A stretch of 64,000 bases of DNA. Source: Allium sativum. Lineage: Eukaryota; Streptophyta; Magnoliopsida; Asparagales; Amaryllidaceae. The stretch lies in assembly GCA_030737875.1 (NCBI GenBank), contig CM060912.1, forward strand, positions 883,337,199 through 883,401,198, read 5' to 3'. The notes under the pieces are model-generated. The model worked only from the letters and a program-made list of their open reading frames with translations, was not told the DNA's origin and searched no databases. Below are positions 1 through 13,205 of this stretch, piece after piece (the first letter of the stretch is position 1; each line of letters begins with the position of its first letter). The position numbers were made by a program, and so were the translations under genes.

Positions 1-710
1 CTAAACATGAACACCATTCATTTGCAAGTACAAGGATAAATTATTAATTTCAATTCATAGGTGATTCCATTTAATTAATAAATCCGAAATTTGTTTTTTT
101 ATTTCATTCCTCATTTAAACCATTGATGAATTTTACTCAACCAATCTAGCAAACAATAAACAATCAATCAATAAATAATGCACAACAAACTCAATCCAAT
201 CAATTGAATTTATATTCGATTTAATATTTAACTTTGGTTCTACTTATTTGAACATCAATCGGTTAAAATTCGATTGATTTCTATTTAATTATTATTCGTT
301 AAATTTCCAAATTCAAATCAATATTATTAAATTTCAGTATCATTCTGAACTAAATTTCACTTAACCAGGTTAAGTTCTAATTCTAATTTTTTTAATTCAA
401 TTTGAATATTATGCCAATCAATCAAATATACTAATATTTTAAAAATATATCTTTTTTATACAAAAATATAGTTTCAGTAAAATTATTTCATTTATCCTCT
501 TTACAAAACAGTATTGTATCCATTACCAGTTTAATGCATCCCAACACTTGAACCGATCAACAAACAAAATACAAAACTTTTGTATATGAAATCTACAAAT
601 ATGTTCTCTCACATATACACTCAAACTCATTCTAAGGTATTACTAACCCCATCTCGATTGATTTACGCCATAGATCCAAAGTTATTACTAAACCAGTGCT
701 CTGATACCAC
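1..710 (-). mobile_element. 5' interior of a minus-strand LTR retrotransposon, cut by the window edge
   Basis: Read on the minus strand, this is the untranslated start of an element's interior, beginning directly after its primer-binding site. It is AT-rich with no coding frame longer than a few dozen codons. The rest of the element, including its 3' LTR, lies left of the window, so its family cannot be settled from coding sequence. The adjoining LTR resembles the other long LTRs of the window, which suggests the same broad chromovirus-like group. Confidence 0.7.
698..709 (-). other. Primer-binding site for initiator tRNA-Met
   Basis: The minus strand reads TGGTATCAGAGC, the standard plant LTR-retrotransposon primer site complementary to the 3' end of tRNA-iMet. 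It lies one base from the LTR end (LTR ends in CA at 711). This fixes the element's orientation as minus and identifies 711-6975 as its 5' LTR. Confidence 0.9.
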
Positions 711-3700
711 TGCAACGACCTACGAGAATTCGACGTCCGAATTCTAAAAATAATACACAAATCTTGTTTCACTTGTTAGAACCAAGTATCAAAAAGACAG
801 ATAGTTATTAGAAAGAAGTTAGAGGGTGAGATACAAAAGAAATATTAGAATAGAAGAAGAAGAAGAACCAACACAACACAAAGTCTCACATCGTAGCGGA
901 ACAGAATATAAAATAGAAATAAATCTTTATAGAAAGCTTGAAATAAACTTACAATCATCAGAGTATATCAAAACATTTGGGCATTTATATTAATCTTCCC
1001 TCATATACAATCACACAATGGAATAGTATTATATAATATCATACGTCTGAACTCATCCATCTCGTCTCTTCATAGCATACGATAACCTGAACATATAAAA
1101 CCCAGTATAACCCGAGCATTACAAACGCCGGATCAGTCTGGTGAACCAGAGTGAGAAAACACACTAAGTTTAAAGGTATCACACAACTTGATTTTTAAAG
1201 TGAAAATCTTTCTAAAAGAAAAGGATAATCATAAGACCAAATACGCACATAAATATGGACGGTTTTTTTCTTACGATAACCCAAAACATTTTTGAAATCA
1301 ATATCTTCACTGATATTATAATAGTGTCTAAATACAAACAAATATCAATCTAGCAGAACACTTGCATCTCACACTCTATATACATTGTATATACAATCAA
1401 AACTGCGGGCTCATACTGGAGAATGGATTTCCATGGTAAGGTATGGGCAACCACCTTTCCGACAATGTACCTCTGGAGATGAGTACATTGGGGTTCAACA
1501 AGAACATCTTGCAAACCAGGCTAAACATGACTGGCCCCTCATTTCTCTTGAGAGTACCGAATATATCATCACCACGGTTGGGGACCTACCAACCGAACCG
1601 ATAGCATGTATACAATTGAAATAAAAGGGACAACCGAAGACATTTGATTTCTCCAAATAATTAATGATATATCCCTTTTGATGGGTGCGACCCACATAGC
1701 TATGCTACCTACCCGATTTTAACCATTTCCCGGTTGATAAGGCTAGAGTTTAAACTTATCCTTCAGAACATCCCATCTTCATCCACTTTGAATGCCACAT
1801 TGTCAGATCCACTGAATATCACTTAGTTGATTTCCAAAAAAAATACTCTGAGCACTAAGCTAAGAGAAGGTGTCTTCTCCGCCACCAATAGACATACGTT
1901 TGTAAATATTTAATGTACGTGACTCCTTTGGAAATGCTCTGTCAGACACTCGTCCATACAAGTCATCTAGGAACAGGATGAATTGAAGGCATCCTCCAAC
2001 CACATCCTATATAGGTATCACCCCATATATCAGTAACGAGCAGTCCTTGCAATCCGAATATTTCACTTATAACGGAATCACTGTCGAAATATCTCTGGCC
2101 GCTAAACCAGAGAAATTCAACAAGTGATTCTTCTATTTATGAAGATCCACGGTCTTCAATGCCCCATCTTCAGTCAACATCTTCCACGTATTTGCTGGTT
2201 GGAACGGTTTTCGAATATAATTCAATCTCGGTATTTCCGTACAACAATCTTATTAGCCAGATTTGATAGTTGGATTTAACTATCAAATAAATAATCATGA
2301 GAATGAAATGAGTTTACTGACTCAGTACTCGACATTACTTGGCCTCGTTAATTAAACATCTGTTAATTATATTCTTTAAATCTTCCAGTATTTGGAGTTT
2401 ATCCTTTACTTCTTATTATAAATAAGAATATTCTTAAAAATCATTTCATTCACTTATAAACTTTTTGAATACAGCTTTTAATATTGTTTACAAAAATCAT
2501 AACTTATGTTTCCCCTAATTTCTCTCGTGTATAAACTAATACCATTTTCCTTTGAAAACCGTATTTAAATCTCAACAACGTTTACTTAATTATACTTCTC
2601 TATTAATCTTTAATAATCCTTTATAATATTATATTCGAACATCGATTCGATCATAAATAGAATCCTTAGTAGAATTTCTTCAACATCCCTTTATAAACAT
2701 TTCTCAAATTGTTTGCAACATAATACTATATTTGTTTTTAAATCATATATAACTATCTTTAACAAATCTAATATAAATATCTTGATGAATCTTACATAAA
2801 TATCTTTACAATTCTTACATTTTTATCTTTTACAACTCTTATATTGACATCTCTTACGAATCCTTATATTTATTTTTATCAACACAATTCTCTTATCATC
2901 TGTAGCAATGTTACAGATTTCATTTCAAAACTTTTTATTTAGCTTATACTCTCGCCTTCGATTAATATTCCGAATTTCGGAACATAACATTCCGAACTTC
3001 GAAATAATTTCAAATCGGCTTAACATTCCGAACTTCAGAATAACCCTCACTTAGTAATTTCATACTATTTTCCAATTTTTCAATTTCCTTTATTCTACAT
3101 TAAATGTTAAGTAAATATTTAATTTAAGCTATCATATTCGCTTAAAAAATCCCTTTTATAACTTCGTTATGAAAACTTGGTTTTAATATAAAACCCTTTC
3201 ACAAACTCCTTTCACAATTCAATTCAATGCCATTTCAACTTTGATTACTTTTTAAATGTATTTCCATTAGAAAGTAATCTCTCAAATTATTATTATTATT
3301 AAAATAATGGTTTACTTCAATCATTAACAACTATAGTAGTAGTTAACTTCCTTTAATAACTAAAATAAACAGTAAACTTCTTTTTAAGATCTTAATAAAA
3401 TTAAAACAAATATTAGTTAGAACATTTCATTAGATTGATTCAAAACAAATAATTTAATAACTATTCTCAGTTCAACACAAAAACAAGGTTATTTTGTTAA
3501 TAGATCCCAATTAGTTCCTTCCTTTAAATTAATTATTAATATAATTAATTTAAATAATTCCATTCAATTGTTTCTTAACGAAAACAATTATCTAGTTCTT
3601 AACCATGAGGTTAATTTTGGTTCATTTGCTTATAAATATGATTAGAATAAGCATTTGCTTTTTAAAACCATTTATTGTTTGCTTATAAATTTAAATAATA

Positions 3701-6700
3701 CATAATAAATATTTATTTCCTTTTTATAACATTCATTCAAAATAACATATTTCAAAAACTATCTTCTATTATAAAATAAGGTTTATAACTTCACTTTTGT
3801 CGATTCACCTAACGGTAAATCACCATTTATAAAACAATTGATTTATAGGCCATATGCTGCCAAATACTCAACCAATACTACCCATTGGTTTAAACAAAAC
3901 AAGCATTGAATTTTAGTTCAATGTCGACAACCAAATCAATCATCTAATCGGAACAGTTCATATAATGATAATATGAAAATAAATATCATTAAATATATTT
4001 GAGGAATTCGGTTGGATCCCTCCAACATGTTCTTCCGTGCATTCACATAAATTATTTCAAATAATATCATTCAATTTATTTTAACTGATAATTTCAGTAA
4101 TAGTGAATAACGGTTATTTAACATCAACCAGTTTATTTTACACAACAAACAATTCATTAAATTAAACACGTTTATTTTATGAACGTAACTAATAAGGTAA
4201 GTTACCTCAATTGGGTCCCATCGTTAAAATAACGATTTGGATATCACTGAAATTAAACGACGTTTAATTTCATCGGTTCAATCAATATATGAAAATATTA
4301 TTAACAAACAATCAACCATTAGCAGCCATAGCACACAATTATAAAAAACCGACTTATATTATATAAGTGGGAGTAACTGAGTGAGTTTAACTCACATTGA
4401 TTTGATTCGCTGAAGTGATCCGGTTGCAGTTGAATTAAACGGTTGTTTAATTTAACTATAAATTTCATACATCTCCATTCCTTTCCATATTAGTTCCGTG
4501 ATGTAGATTTCGTTTACACGGTCCCATTGCTTCTTGTTTGGTCCAATTATAATAGTATTTGCACGAGATATCAATATTATTTTTAATTAGCATAATTTAC
4601 TTCTAATGAATTTAAAATTATCACTTGTTACTTTAAATCCACAGCTGGTTATCTACTTGGATCTGAGCTGCCCCTTCAGGTTTGCAAATTTTTTTGTACG
4701 AGATAGCATTACGCACGAGTTATGGACATATTGACCATACATTTTAAATTAACAAAAAAAACCTTATTAATAACTAGTCATGTTATTTACACTAGTTAAT
4801 TACATTAGCATGCCAAATTACTGTTCTTCTTTGTTATCTCGTGGTCCTCATTCCAGCTACTCTGTTCATTGATTCTGCATATAGGATTTTAAATACCCTA
4901 ATTAACCCTTATAATCTAATATTAATTAAAGTTTTCTAATTACTGTTAATACATGATAACCAGCCGATTGAGTCCTTTGTTTCCAGAGCTTCCCTTCGCT
5001 CACACGACTTATAGAACAACGCATCATTCCCCTTTGTTTGAGTTGCAGAAATGATAATACTATAGTCATAAGATTTAATAAATTCTATTATAGCTTAATA
5101 TACTTTAATCACTTAAGTTAAGCCAATATCCTTTCTTGTATACTGCTAGTTTACCTGTTCCCTTTAGTACCCAATATCACGCATGAAACCTCATTGCTTC
5201 ACTGAGATTCGAGCCGTCGGAGTTCTCCACGACTTCTCTAATCAAATGACATTCGCTCCTACACTTGGAGATTCGAGCCTCTCGGTTGAGCTGCCATTCC
5301 CAAAACCGAGCCTAAACCTGGCGCATTTGTACCCCAAATTCTACCTAAAGGCGAAGCCAAACCTCATCACCACTGTTGGATCGATAACCCTCACCAAGCT
5401 CTCCGGTATTGTTGTTGAAAATTTTTCAAACAAGTGAAAGAATAAGAAGAAAATCAAGGGAGAAGCTAGGAGTTTTCTGGTTGTTGAAACGATATAGGTG
5501 GCGGAAAAACTGGTTCACCATGCACATTTGGTTTTGACCAATAATGAGAAACGCACGCTGGGTCTATTTAGACGTAAGGTTATAATATAATATTATTATT
5601 AAACTTCACTATGAAGTAATGTTTAAAAACTACCATATACGATGTCCAATTGAGACGAAACTCCTAATTCTAGCATAAAAAAAATATTCCAGACACGGTG
5701 GGATAGGTTTCGTCAAATTTCGAGGTCATTTGTAAAAAGTCCTTTATAAATCACAGGCTAAAAATCACACGTTTAAATTTTCCATGTTCACAAAATAGAT
5801 CCAATCAAGTTTAAACTTTGAAATTATACTAGACCTTTTCCTTACGGATACAATGAAATTTGTTTTGTAAAAATTGGAGTTCATTTGGCCAGTTGTTTAT
5901 TTCTTTGAAGTTGCCCCTGTCTGAATTGGCCAAAATAATATAAACTATTGAGGTGTTTATCGTTGCCACGGTCAAACGGTAAGTCTAGTGCAAACGAAAA
6001 TGGAAATCTTATAATAATTAATTAATACGAATCCAACAACACAACTTTCTCTGCATTCCGAGACTGTTTCTCGTTACACAATTTTTATATGCCAAACAAC
6101 GCTATTTTGGACACCAAAATACGCTATGTCCAAAAATAACAAACTACCTACCTATTCTGACTCTAAATGTCGATACGTACTCAACGGAATTGGTTTCGTG
6201 GCTAAATTCAAAAGTCTGCTCATGTTATACATAAATTCCCCTCTATTAATTTAATTTAATTTAATTTAATTACGCGCTATAAAAAATGACTAAGCGTTTA
6301 TGGCTACCGTTGTCACCTATGACATCGTTTTGCCACAAAATTTAATACCGTATAATAATTTAATGTTACGGTTCGAATGAAACTAATTTCATCGAAAACT
6401 GAGACCGTTTGCAAAATGACTACTTTAAAGAATTATATAATATCGATTAAAATATTATTTAAATTCAAAAATAATTCAAATAAACATAATAACAAATTAT
6501 TATCATCATATTCATTCAAATAAAATTATCACATTGTTATACAACCCGATATCAACATTCCGAGTTCAAATGGTACTAAAATTATATTAAAATCCCTTTA
6601 AATTTATTATATAAACGTTATCGTTCATTAACGATTTCCACAGTGATTATTTTAAATTTGAATTGGACATAACTAACAATCTATAACATGAAATCTTTTC

Positions 6701-6975
6701 TCTTTCATACGAAAATTATAATTACCAAGATTCAAACGATTCTTGCTTCACAGAAATCCGACTTATATCGGATCTTGTATATTCAATTGAAGTTCAAAAC
6801 ACAATATTATGAACTACCGTGCCATTTCAAGCTCGATTTAAATTATATAAATTATAACGTTCAAGCTTAATTTTAATAACGAATTCCATATTAGAATCCA
6901 TTAATATTCCAAATATAATATTTAAAATAATAAATCAAATTAAATATCTGACTACCAAAAATACAAGACATTACA
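711..6975 (-). mobile_element. Long 5' LTR (about 6.3 kb) of the left minus-strand element
   Basis: Bounded by the primer site at 698-709 and by a TGTAATG start at 6975 (minus strand). A 5-bp duplication TCTAC would follow at 6976-6980, but its partner is outside the window. Around 1840-1900 it keeps a block seen in the other long LTRs (GTGTCTTCTCCGCCACCAA against the related stretch near 58530-58570). A GC-richer stretch at about 5180-5560 probably corresponds to the transcribed leader; on the minus strand it follows TATA-like sequence at 5580-5590. The small open frame at 5183-5437 is on the opposite strand and matches no family I recognise. The LTR sits just upstream of the Tat TATA box. 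Confidence 0.75.
6246..6271. repeat. Pentanucleotide microsatellite (AATTT)n
   Basis: About five tandem copies of AATTT inside the left LTR. Confidence 0.85.
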
Positions 6976-7063
6976 TCTACACCTATAAATACACGATCTG
7001 GAGGTCATATCAAGGACTTTTGACACTTGAGAGGTTGAGACACCTTACTCAGGTCGCCATTCC
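6976..7063 (+). mobile_element. Fragment of the Tat element's 5' LTR (promoter end)
   Basis: This 88-bp sliver lies between two inserted elements. It continues at 27014 once the LARD-like insert and one copy of its TSD (ATTCC at 7059-7063 and 27009-27013) are removed. It carries a TATA box. Downstream, 27014-27400 looks like the R-U5 end of a Tat-type LTR. The upstream part of this LTR must lie left of the window because the left element inserted just 5' of the TATA box. Confidence 0.7.
6984..6991 (+). promoter_or_regulatory. TATA box of the Tat 5' LTR
   Basis: TATAAATA, preceded by CC and followed by CAC, as in many Tat-lineage LTR promoters. Two insertions now flank it (LTR end at 6975, LARD-like element from 7064), so the promoter is cut off from the gag-pol it once drove. 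Confidence 0.6.
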
Positions 7064-7959
7064 TATAATAACCCGGAAAATTCGAACCAATTTAAAAATT
7101 TTATTTTGGCAATTTTAATGAATTTTGAATATTTAAAATAATTTATTTAAATAATAGCGACAAGAAATTTATTTTGAATAGAATTAGAATGTATATATTT
7201 ATTTGAATCGTCGTTAGAAAATAAATATTTATTTTTAATTATAAAAGGAATTGAAAATGCCGCGGTAGTTCGAAAATTCGATTTCAAATTTCAAATGAAT
7301 GTACAGGATTCAAAATAAATCGGATTTTAGCGAAACCAAAAATATTAGAATATAATTGAGAATATCTTTCCAATGAATCCGAAAAATTGAAATTTCATAG
7401 CGGGAATAAAAAGTTATGCCTAGTTGAAAATTCAGAATAGTCGATATGGAAATGTAGCCCTTAAAAATGGAAATTTTGCAAACGACATCCCTTTTCGACA
7501 AAACCACTTTTGTTGGATCCGGGATGTCAAGTTATTGCTAGATTCCAAAATTCGTAATTTTTGAAATCAATATGTGAGCATGGCGCAGGAAAACGTGTTT
7601 TGACAGTTTCAGTCAATTTCGATCGACCAGAAAATGGCAATTTTTCAAACGGTCTTCAAATTTGATGAAATTAGTTTTGTTAGAACCGTATTGTCGATAC
7701 GAAGCTGGAAAATATTTTTTGGGAATTTTTAGAGTCCGTATGTGGCCCCGGTAAATTGAAATGTGCGTTCAAATTCGATATATAGAATTATATTTTGTTT
7801 TTATGGAAACTGATTGAAACGATCGAACTGGCTTATGATACATATCACATTGCGTTCGGAATGTGAGTAATTAGCTAGGGGTAACAGTCATTGGGTCTCG
7901 TTAGGGATAAGAATGGAAAATCAACTCAAAAGAGAAATAAATAAAATAATATAACTAAA

Positions 7960-8331
7960 TATAAATACACTTCAAAACCCTACACCTAAACCAAATCCCA
8001 GCCGCCCCCTTTCTCTCGGAAAATCCTGATCCCTTAAAAAACCGTTGGCCCTCCTCCCCTCTTCAATCAGCCGCCGTGCCACCACCAGGCGTCGCAACCC
8101 CTATGCCTCCGCCTAGCAAGCCTCCGAGACCCCCCCTTCATCTCCATCCCGTCGCTCTCTCACCCCCCTCTCCTCACCGAAACCCTACCCCCATAAACCT
8201 GCCAGAAACTCCACCGCCCACCACCGTAAGGCCCGCTGCGGGCCAACGAAACCCTCCCCGACCCTGACCACCTCCATTCGACGCAGCCCGACCACCAGAC
8301 CCTCCACGCCCTTCCCGCATCACCTGTAAGT
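7960..8331 (+). promoter_or_regulatory. LTR promoter, GC-rich leader and splice-donor-like site (5' LTR)
   Basis: TATAAATA at 7960-7967, then CCCTACACC about 30 bp on as a plausible start. A CT/GC-rich leader with many CCGCC and CCTCC runs follows, then CACCTGTAAGTTTTTT with GTAAGT at 8326. The sister LTR keeps all of these at matching positions (21318, 21691). The base composition falls sharply from GC-rich to AT/T-rich at the GTAAGT, as at a plant exon-intron junction. Transcription and splicing are inferred. Confidence 0.55.
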
Positions 8332-8439
8332 TTTTTTTTAATTTCTACTTCGGTTTATTTAGGTTAATTTAATTATAAAACGTTGTTTTAAATTTACAAA
8401 ACTAGTACGGTTGTAGCGATATAAAATTTAGTTTTTTTT

Positions 8440-9120
8440 AAGTGAAAAGATCCAATTTTTATATGAAAGGTTTTGAAATAAAAATTATATTTTTATATGT
8501 ATGACTTTGAAGTAAAAATTTGATTTTAATTATATGAATATAAACATAAAGAAGTGATTTTCAATTTATAAAAGGTTGATTTTTTATATGTAAAAAGGTT
8601 GAATCTTTATATGAAGGTGATTTAAAAATGTGATCTTTCTTTATATGAAGTGAAATATAAAAAATTTGATTTTCTTTATTTGGAAAGAATGGATTTTTAT
8701 AATGAAGTAACGAATATAAAGTTATAATTTTTATATATGTGTGATAGTAAAGTTATAATTTTTATATATGTATGATAGTAAAGTTATGATTTTGATATAT
8801 GTATGAGGATAAAAATTCGATTTTTATATATATGAAGTGGAAATAAAAATATGATTTTTATTATCTAGGAAGCGAAGTAAAAATAGGATTTTTATATGGA
8901 TGAAAGGTAAATAAAAATATGACTTTTATTATGAAGTTAGCAAAATAAAAATATGATTTTTTCGTTTGAATGGCAATGTAAAAATGCGATTTTTATATAT
9001 TCATTAGCGATAGAAAATTTTAATTTTTATGAAATAGCATAGCGATATAAATATATGATTTTTATATATGAAATGCCATTTTAAAAATGTGATTTTTAAT
9101 GTGAACAACGGGAAAAGATA
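8440..9120 (+). repeat. Degenerate tandem array of palindromic AT-rich units
   Basis: Repeats of AAATAAAAATATGATTTTTA type, each an inverted repeat around ATG, spaced roughly 35-60 bp and joined by variable GAAG-containing linkers. The array follows the leader and recurs in the 3' LTR at 21790-22440. No coding capacity. Confidence 0.75.
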
Positions 9121-9251
9121 GCGATGGTATCGACGGAAATCAAAACGGAATCCATACCGTTCAAAAGAAAAGAATGGAGGAGTGGAACCCTCAGTGAGAA
9201 CTTCTCACTTTTAATTTATCTTCTAGTTTAAATATATACTAGGATGTAGAC

Positions 9252-9298
9252 GGTGCTTAGTAGCACCCGACACCCGTCGTCCACAGACCATGGACGAC
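9252..9298 (+). other. Paired hairpins conserved in long LTRs (5' LTR copy)
   Basis: First hairpin: arms GGTGCT (9252-9257) and AGCACC (9262-9267) around TAGT. Second: arms GTCGTCCA (9276-9283) and TGGACGAC (9291-9298) around CAGACCA. Both are perfect and are kept in the 3' LTR (22579-22625). The second also occurs in the solo LTR at 12832 and, with G:U pairs, in the LTR at 61047. Confidence 0.7.
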
Positions 9299-10126
9299 TT
9301 GTTTGTTTTTTTGATTTTGTTGTGAAAATTGATTGTGTGATGTGAAATGAATAAATATTTTATAGTTAAAAATATAATTTTTAGCGTGTATATAAAATAA
9401 ATATTTATAAACAAATCGGATGATTTGTCTATGTACACACATTTGACTGATATTGATTGGGACGATAAATTTTACACATCGCCCAACTGCCCAAATAAAG
9501 CCTGTGTTTGATTGTTTGAAACCCCACACGGGTATTGGGATGATATTTGACATACACTAATCCCAACATTTAGTTGTATGTCGATCGATTGACTGACAAA
9601 CTATTGTAAGCGTTAAATATTTATATTTAATGTTTATGCAGTGTAGAATGCACTTTGGATGATGGTTGACTGTGTTTGATTGTTATTGTATACATATGTG
9701 TATGAAATCCATATAATCAAATTATATGGTAATTGACTGTGTCTGATTCCAGTTCAGAAAGAATGAATATTTTAAAATAACGATTATTTTAAAATAACGA
9801 ATATTTTTAAAATAATATTCAGAAAAGATCAAAATCAAATTTTGATGTCCGATTTGGGATGGACACAAATATATTTAAATATATAGTTGATTAGATCAAC
9901 GCCATTTTGACGTGTTCGATATTTATATCGATTTTTTTCCATTTTTATAATGATTATTTATAAGGGAATTGATTTTGAAATATAATGTTTTGAAAATATT
10001 ACCATTTATATATCGATGATATGGAATATTCAATTTTGATTTGAAATTGAATATGAAGTTGAAATCATTTTGAAAACGAATTTAAAACGATTTATAAAAT
10101 ACATTTTAAATGGAAATCGACAAAAT

Positions 10127-10152
10127 ATATATTATATATTATATATATATAG
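10127..10152. repeat. AT-rich simple repeat
   Basis: Imperfect TA/TATT repeat in the 5' LTR; its 3' LTR counterpart is at about 23459-23487. Confidence 0.7.
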
Positions 10153-10232
10153 TATAATGGCCTGAATAGAACGCGCCGCTCTGCGGCAGTTTGTGAATTT
10201 CGACCATTGACTTCGAATGGATATTACGAGAG

Positions 10233-10247
10233 ATCCGACCGTCGGAT
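10233..10247. other. Conserved palindrome in LTR, ATCCGAC-C-GTCGGAT
   Basis: Perfect 7-bp arms with a single central base. Equivalent palindromes occur at 23564-23578 (3' LTR), 14561-14577 and 14807-14821 (solo LTR) and 59176-59190. The copy at 31104-31118 has two arm differences. A second, weaker palindrome of the ATCTAACG-GTTGGAT type follows 60-80 bp downstream. The flanking module (AAACCGGAACCGTTGGGTTC) is also shared. Confidence 0.65.
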
Positions 10248-12062
10248 TCTCCTAAAACCGGAACCGTTGGGTTCATATCGAAAAGAGATTTCTAACGAAT
10301 TTTAGAAATTAGAAATCTAATGGTTGGATTTGGAATTATGTCCAAATCAAGTTTGGAAAAGGCCGCTGTAAGTGCAGTTCGATGGTCGCTTAAGGAAATC
10401 GATTGTACGGGCCTTGGTAAAATTATTAAAAATATCAATAATTAGTGTAAAATCATAAGAAATGATTTGGAAAGAATTGGGACAAAAAATTCCATATTTG
10501 AAAAGATAAAAATAGATTTTTATCGAAATGAACTAGTTTTGAACTAGAATTATAATTCAATTATTTTTAAAATAAATAAATTGGTTTTGAAATGGTTTTA
10601 AAAATAACCAGAATTTCCAATATATAAATTGGAAATGGATTTGAATCTGGAATATTTCGATGTTGGATTTCGTGATTATGCAGATATTGTTATGGAAATT
10701 TGAAAGATATATTTATATCGTTATTTCCAATAAGATATTTGTTGGTCGTATAATTTGATATTAATTATAAGCCGATATATCTTCTATTCAGAGTCTTGTA
10801 TTTAATATCAAATGGGATTTGGGTTTGTCGTGAATGGTGTCTTTATTAACACTATTCTTAAAACCAGTTGAAAAAAGAATAAATCTTTTTATTTAGATTT
10901 AATGGAGTATACCAATTAAATAATATTTAATTGGAATTGATTTTTGGGGTTATCGTGAACGGTGTTTTAAATAACACTTGTTCTTTAACCCAATAATTAA
11001 TGAAATGTGAATTGGGTTTATCGTGAACTGTGTTATAACGACATTCATTCTTTAACCTGATTTACAGTGAAATGGGATTTGGAATTTATAAATCTTTTAT
11101 CAAGATTTAAAGAAGATTTTCCAAAATAAAGTTTTCCAATTTAACATATTAAATTGGAATTGAATGGAATTCGATTTGGCGATAATCGAAGTAAGCTTCT
11201 GTAGAGGAAGACGGTTAATATATATGGAATTTAAAAGGCGTAGTCGTTATTCCAATTATATTATCGGTTGGATATGGAAGTTTGTGTAATAACCCGGAAA
11301 ATGTGAACCAATTTAAACTTTTTAAATTTGGTCATTACCAAAGAATTTGAATAGTTGAAATAGCCTATTCCAATAAAATAGAGAATTGGGTATAGTATTG
11401 CAGTTTGAAATTTTGAATACAAAATTTGTCTGACTGTACCGGGTGGAAAATATAACGGATTTTAGCGAAACTAAAAATATTTAAATCTTTTTATGAATAC
11501 CTTTCTAACGAATCTGAAAAATCGAAGTTTCATAACGGGAATCAAAAGTTATGGCCGAATGAATTTTCAGAAAGGTCGCTATATAGCATATATAGCCCTT
11601 GAAAATTGATATTTTCATACGACCTCGGAATTCGACGAAACCACTTTTGTTGGGTCCGGGATGTCAAATTATTGCTAAGTTTCAAATTTCATAATTTTTG
11701 AAGCTAGTATGTGAGCGGGGCAAAAGAAAATGTAATTGGTCAAATTCTGTTAAAATGGGTCGACCTAAAAATGGTCGTTTTTCAAACGAGCTCAGAATTC
11801 GACGAAACTGGTTTTGTTAGGACCGTATCGTCAAAACAAAGCTAGATTTATTTTTCTGGAATTTTACGATTCAGTTTGTGGCCCTGGCAAATTGAAATGT
11901 ACGTTCAAATTAAATATTGAATCTTTTATATTTTAATTTGAAAAATAACTGATTGTAACAGTCGAATTGGCCAACGAAACATATCCCATTGTGTCCGGAA
12001 TGGGGGTATTTAGCTAGGAGCGACAGTCGTTGGGTTTGATTTCGAGTCCGTTTGTGAAAACA

Positions 12063-12580
12063 CTATTTAAAATTTCCTATATAGCTTCGACCAATAGGAA
12101 TTTTTCTTTTAAAAAAATATATCGAAAAACCCTAGCCGCCTTAGCCGATTTGGACGATCCAGGAAGATCCGCGCTTCTCTTCCCTTTTCCGACCGCCACA
12201 GGCGACGCTAGGCCGCGCCACCACCACCAGTCGACAGCCCTTCGCCTCCTCTCCACATCCGACCAAGCGCCGCCCTCTATCATCAGCTCCTCCGCCTGAA
12301 TTGAAGCCAGGAAGTCGTCAACTTCCCAGCGCCGCCGCCGCCCGGATTCGCCATCGCAACCCCTCAAACCACCAGCGTCGTGAAGCCCTCGCCGCCCCCT
12401 TCCACGTCAGCACCGCCGATCATCCCCATACTTCACGGATTTTGCAAAAATTCCAAACCTAGTTTCGAAGCAAAAATAAAGGAGACACCGTGACCGCAAG
12501 GAGGCTCTCTACATTCTAGAAGAAGCCGCGGATTTTTCTGATCTTCCCACGATTTTTAGCACTGCAATAACCAATGTGAG
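12063..12580 (+). promoter_or_regulatory. Promoter-like region and GC-rich leader of the solo LTR
   Basis: TATTTAAAA at about 12065 and CTATATAG at 12078 are the only TATA-like candidates, 0.8 kb into the LTR. They are followed by a GC-rich leader (12130-12450). The open frames on both strands here (12030-12299 and 12077-12367) overlap and reflect high GC content rather than a gene. A weak donor-like GTGAGG lies at 12575. The same order is seen in the LARD-like LTRs. Confidence 0.4.
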
Positions 12581-12778
12581 GAATCTAAACTAATTGTGTG
12601 AATGACATCGCGTTGTATAAATTATATAAGCGAAGTGTAAATTATATACGCATTGTATACCTCATGTACATGTGTTGTATAAGTTATATTAGCGATGTAT
12701 AAATTATACAAGCGTTGAATGAAACATATATGCTTTGAATTGTGATGAAATGCAAGTGAATTATAATATAATATAATG

Positions 12779-12779
<1 letters not shown>

Positions 12780-12825
<46 letters not shown>
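12780..12825. repeat. (TA)n microsatellite
   Basis: Uninterrupted AT dinucleotide run of about 46 bp in the solo LTR. The tyrosine-isoleucine open frames reported across it are artefacts of the repeat. Confidence 0.95.
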
Positions 12826-12826
<1 letters not shown>

Positions 12827-12831
12827 TCCCC

Positions 12832-12852
12832 TCGTCCACAGACCATGGACGA
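12832..12852 (+). other. Conserved hairpin, solo-LTR copy
   Basis: Arms TCGTCCA (12832-12838) and TGGACGA (12846-12852) around the loop CAGACCA, identical in loop and core arms to the copies at 9276 and 22603. It starts only six bases after a TA microsatellite, while the surrounding sequence differs from the other copies. Confidence 0.7.
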
Positions 12853-13040
12853 TATTTATTGCTTGTGATTGACATGATATTATATGGTATGACGTATGGT
12901 TGGAAATAATTGTTTGTGGTTGATATTGTGGTTGAAAAATACCTTTGTGGTTGAAAAATGCCCTCTTGTGGTTGAAAAAAATTAGAATAGGATTGTGGAA
13001 TTGAAAATAAAACATGCCGCCTGCATGCGAACTAGATGTA

Positions 13041-13145
13041 TGATCCCCATTGTCAAAAACCGCGAGGTTTTAAGGTAGAGCGAGGAGTCGTACTAGGGAC
13101 GGTCCCGGTTTTAACTACCCTGTCGTTATGCTGCCGAAATTTTCT
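13041..13145 (+). other. Conserved island with a GCGA-loop hairpin
   Basis: About 100 bp of higher-complexity sequence shared with the minus strand of the LTR at 60822-60925 and surrounded by diverged AT-rich DNA. It contains a perfect hairpin at 13056-13071, arms AAAACC and GGTTTT around GCGA. The island ends with GCTGCCGAAATTTT. It is missing or unrecognisable in the LARD-like LTRs. Function unknown. Confidence 0.6.
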
Positions 13146-13205
13146 GAAATATACGTGTGTTAGAATAATTTTCATTCGTCGAAATAAATTACATATGTTG
13201 TAACG

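Noticed and set aside
698..709. Possible tRNA-Met gene fragments at the TGGTATCAGAGC sites (also 19366, 51011)
   Set aside because: Only the 12-15 nt complementary to the tRNA 3' end are present, directly beside LTR ends, so these are primer-binding sites.
8076..8267. Proline-rich small protein in the LTR leader
   Set aside because: The sister LTR (21404-21694) has a different frame open and indels that break this one. Proline richness follows from CCN-rich leader DNA.
9223..9553. 98-codon minus-strand frame with a counterpart at 22584-22880
   Set aside because: It is conserved only because the two LTRs are copies of each other. It is antisense to the LTR, lysine/isoleucine-rich, and differs by changes not biased to third positions.
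12030..12367. Overlapping 89- and 96-codon frames on opposite strands
   Set aside because: Both are explained by the GC-rich leader of the solo LTR; neither has homology or conserved counterparts.
12622..13015. Tyrosine/isoleucine repeat proteins
   Set aside because: Translation of a TA microsatellite in several frames.
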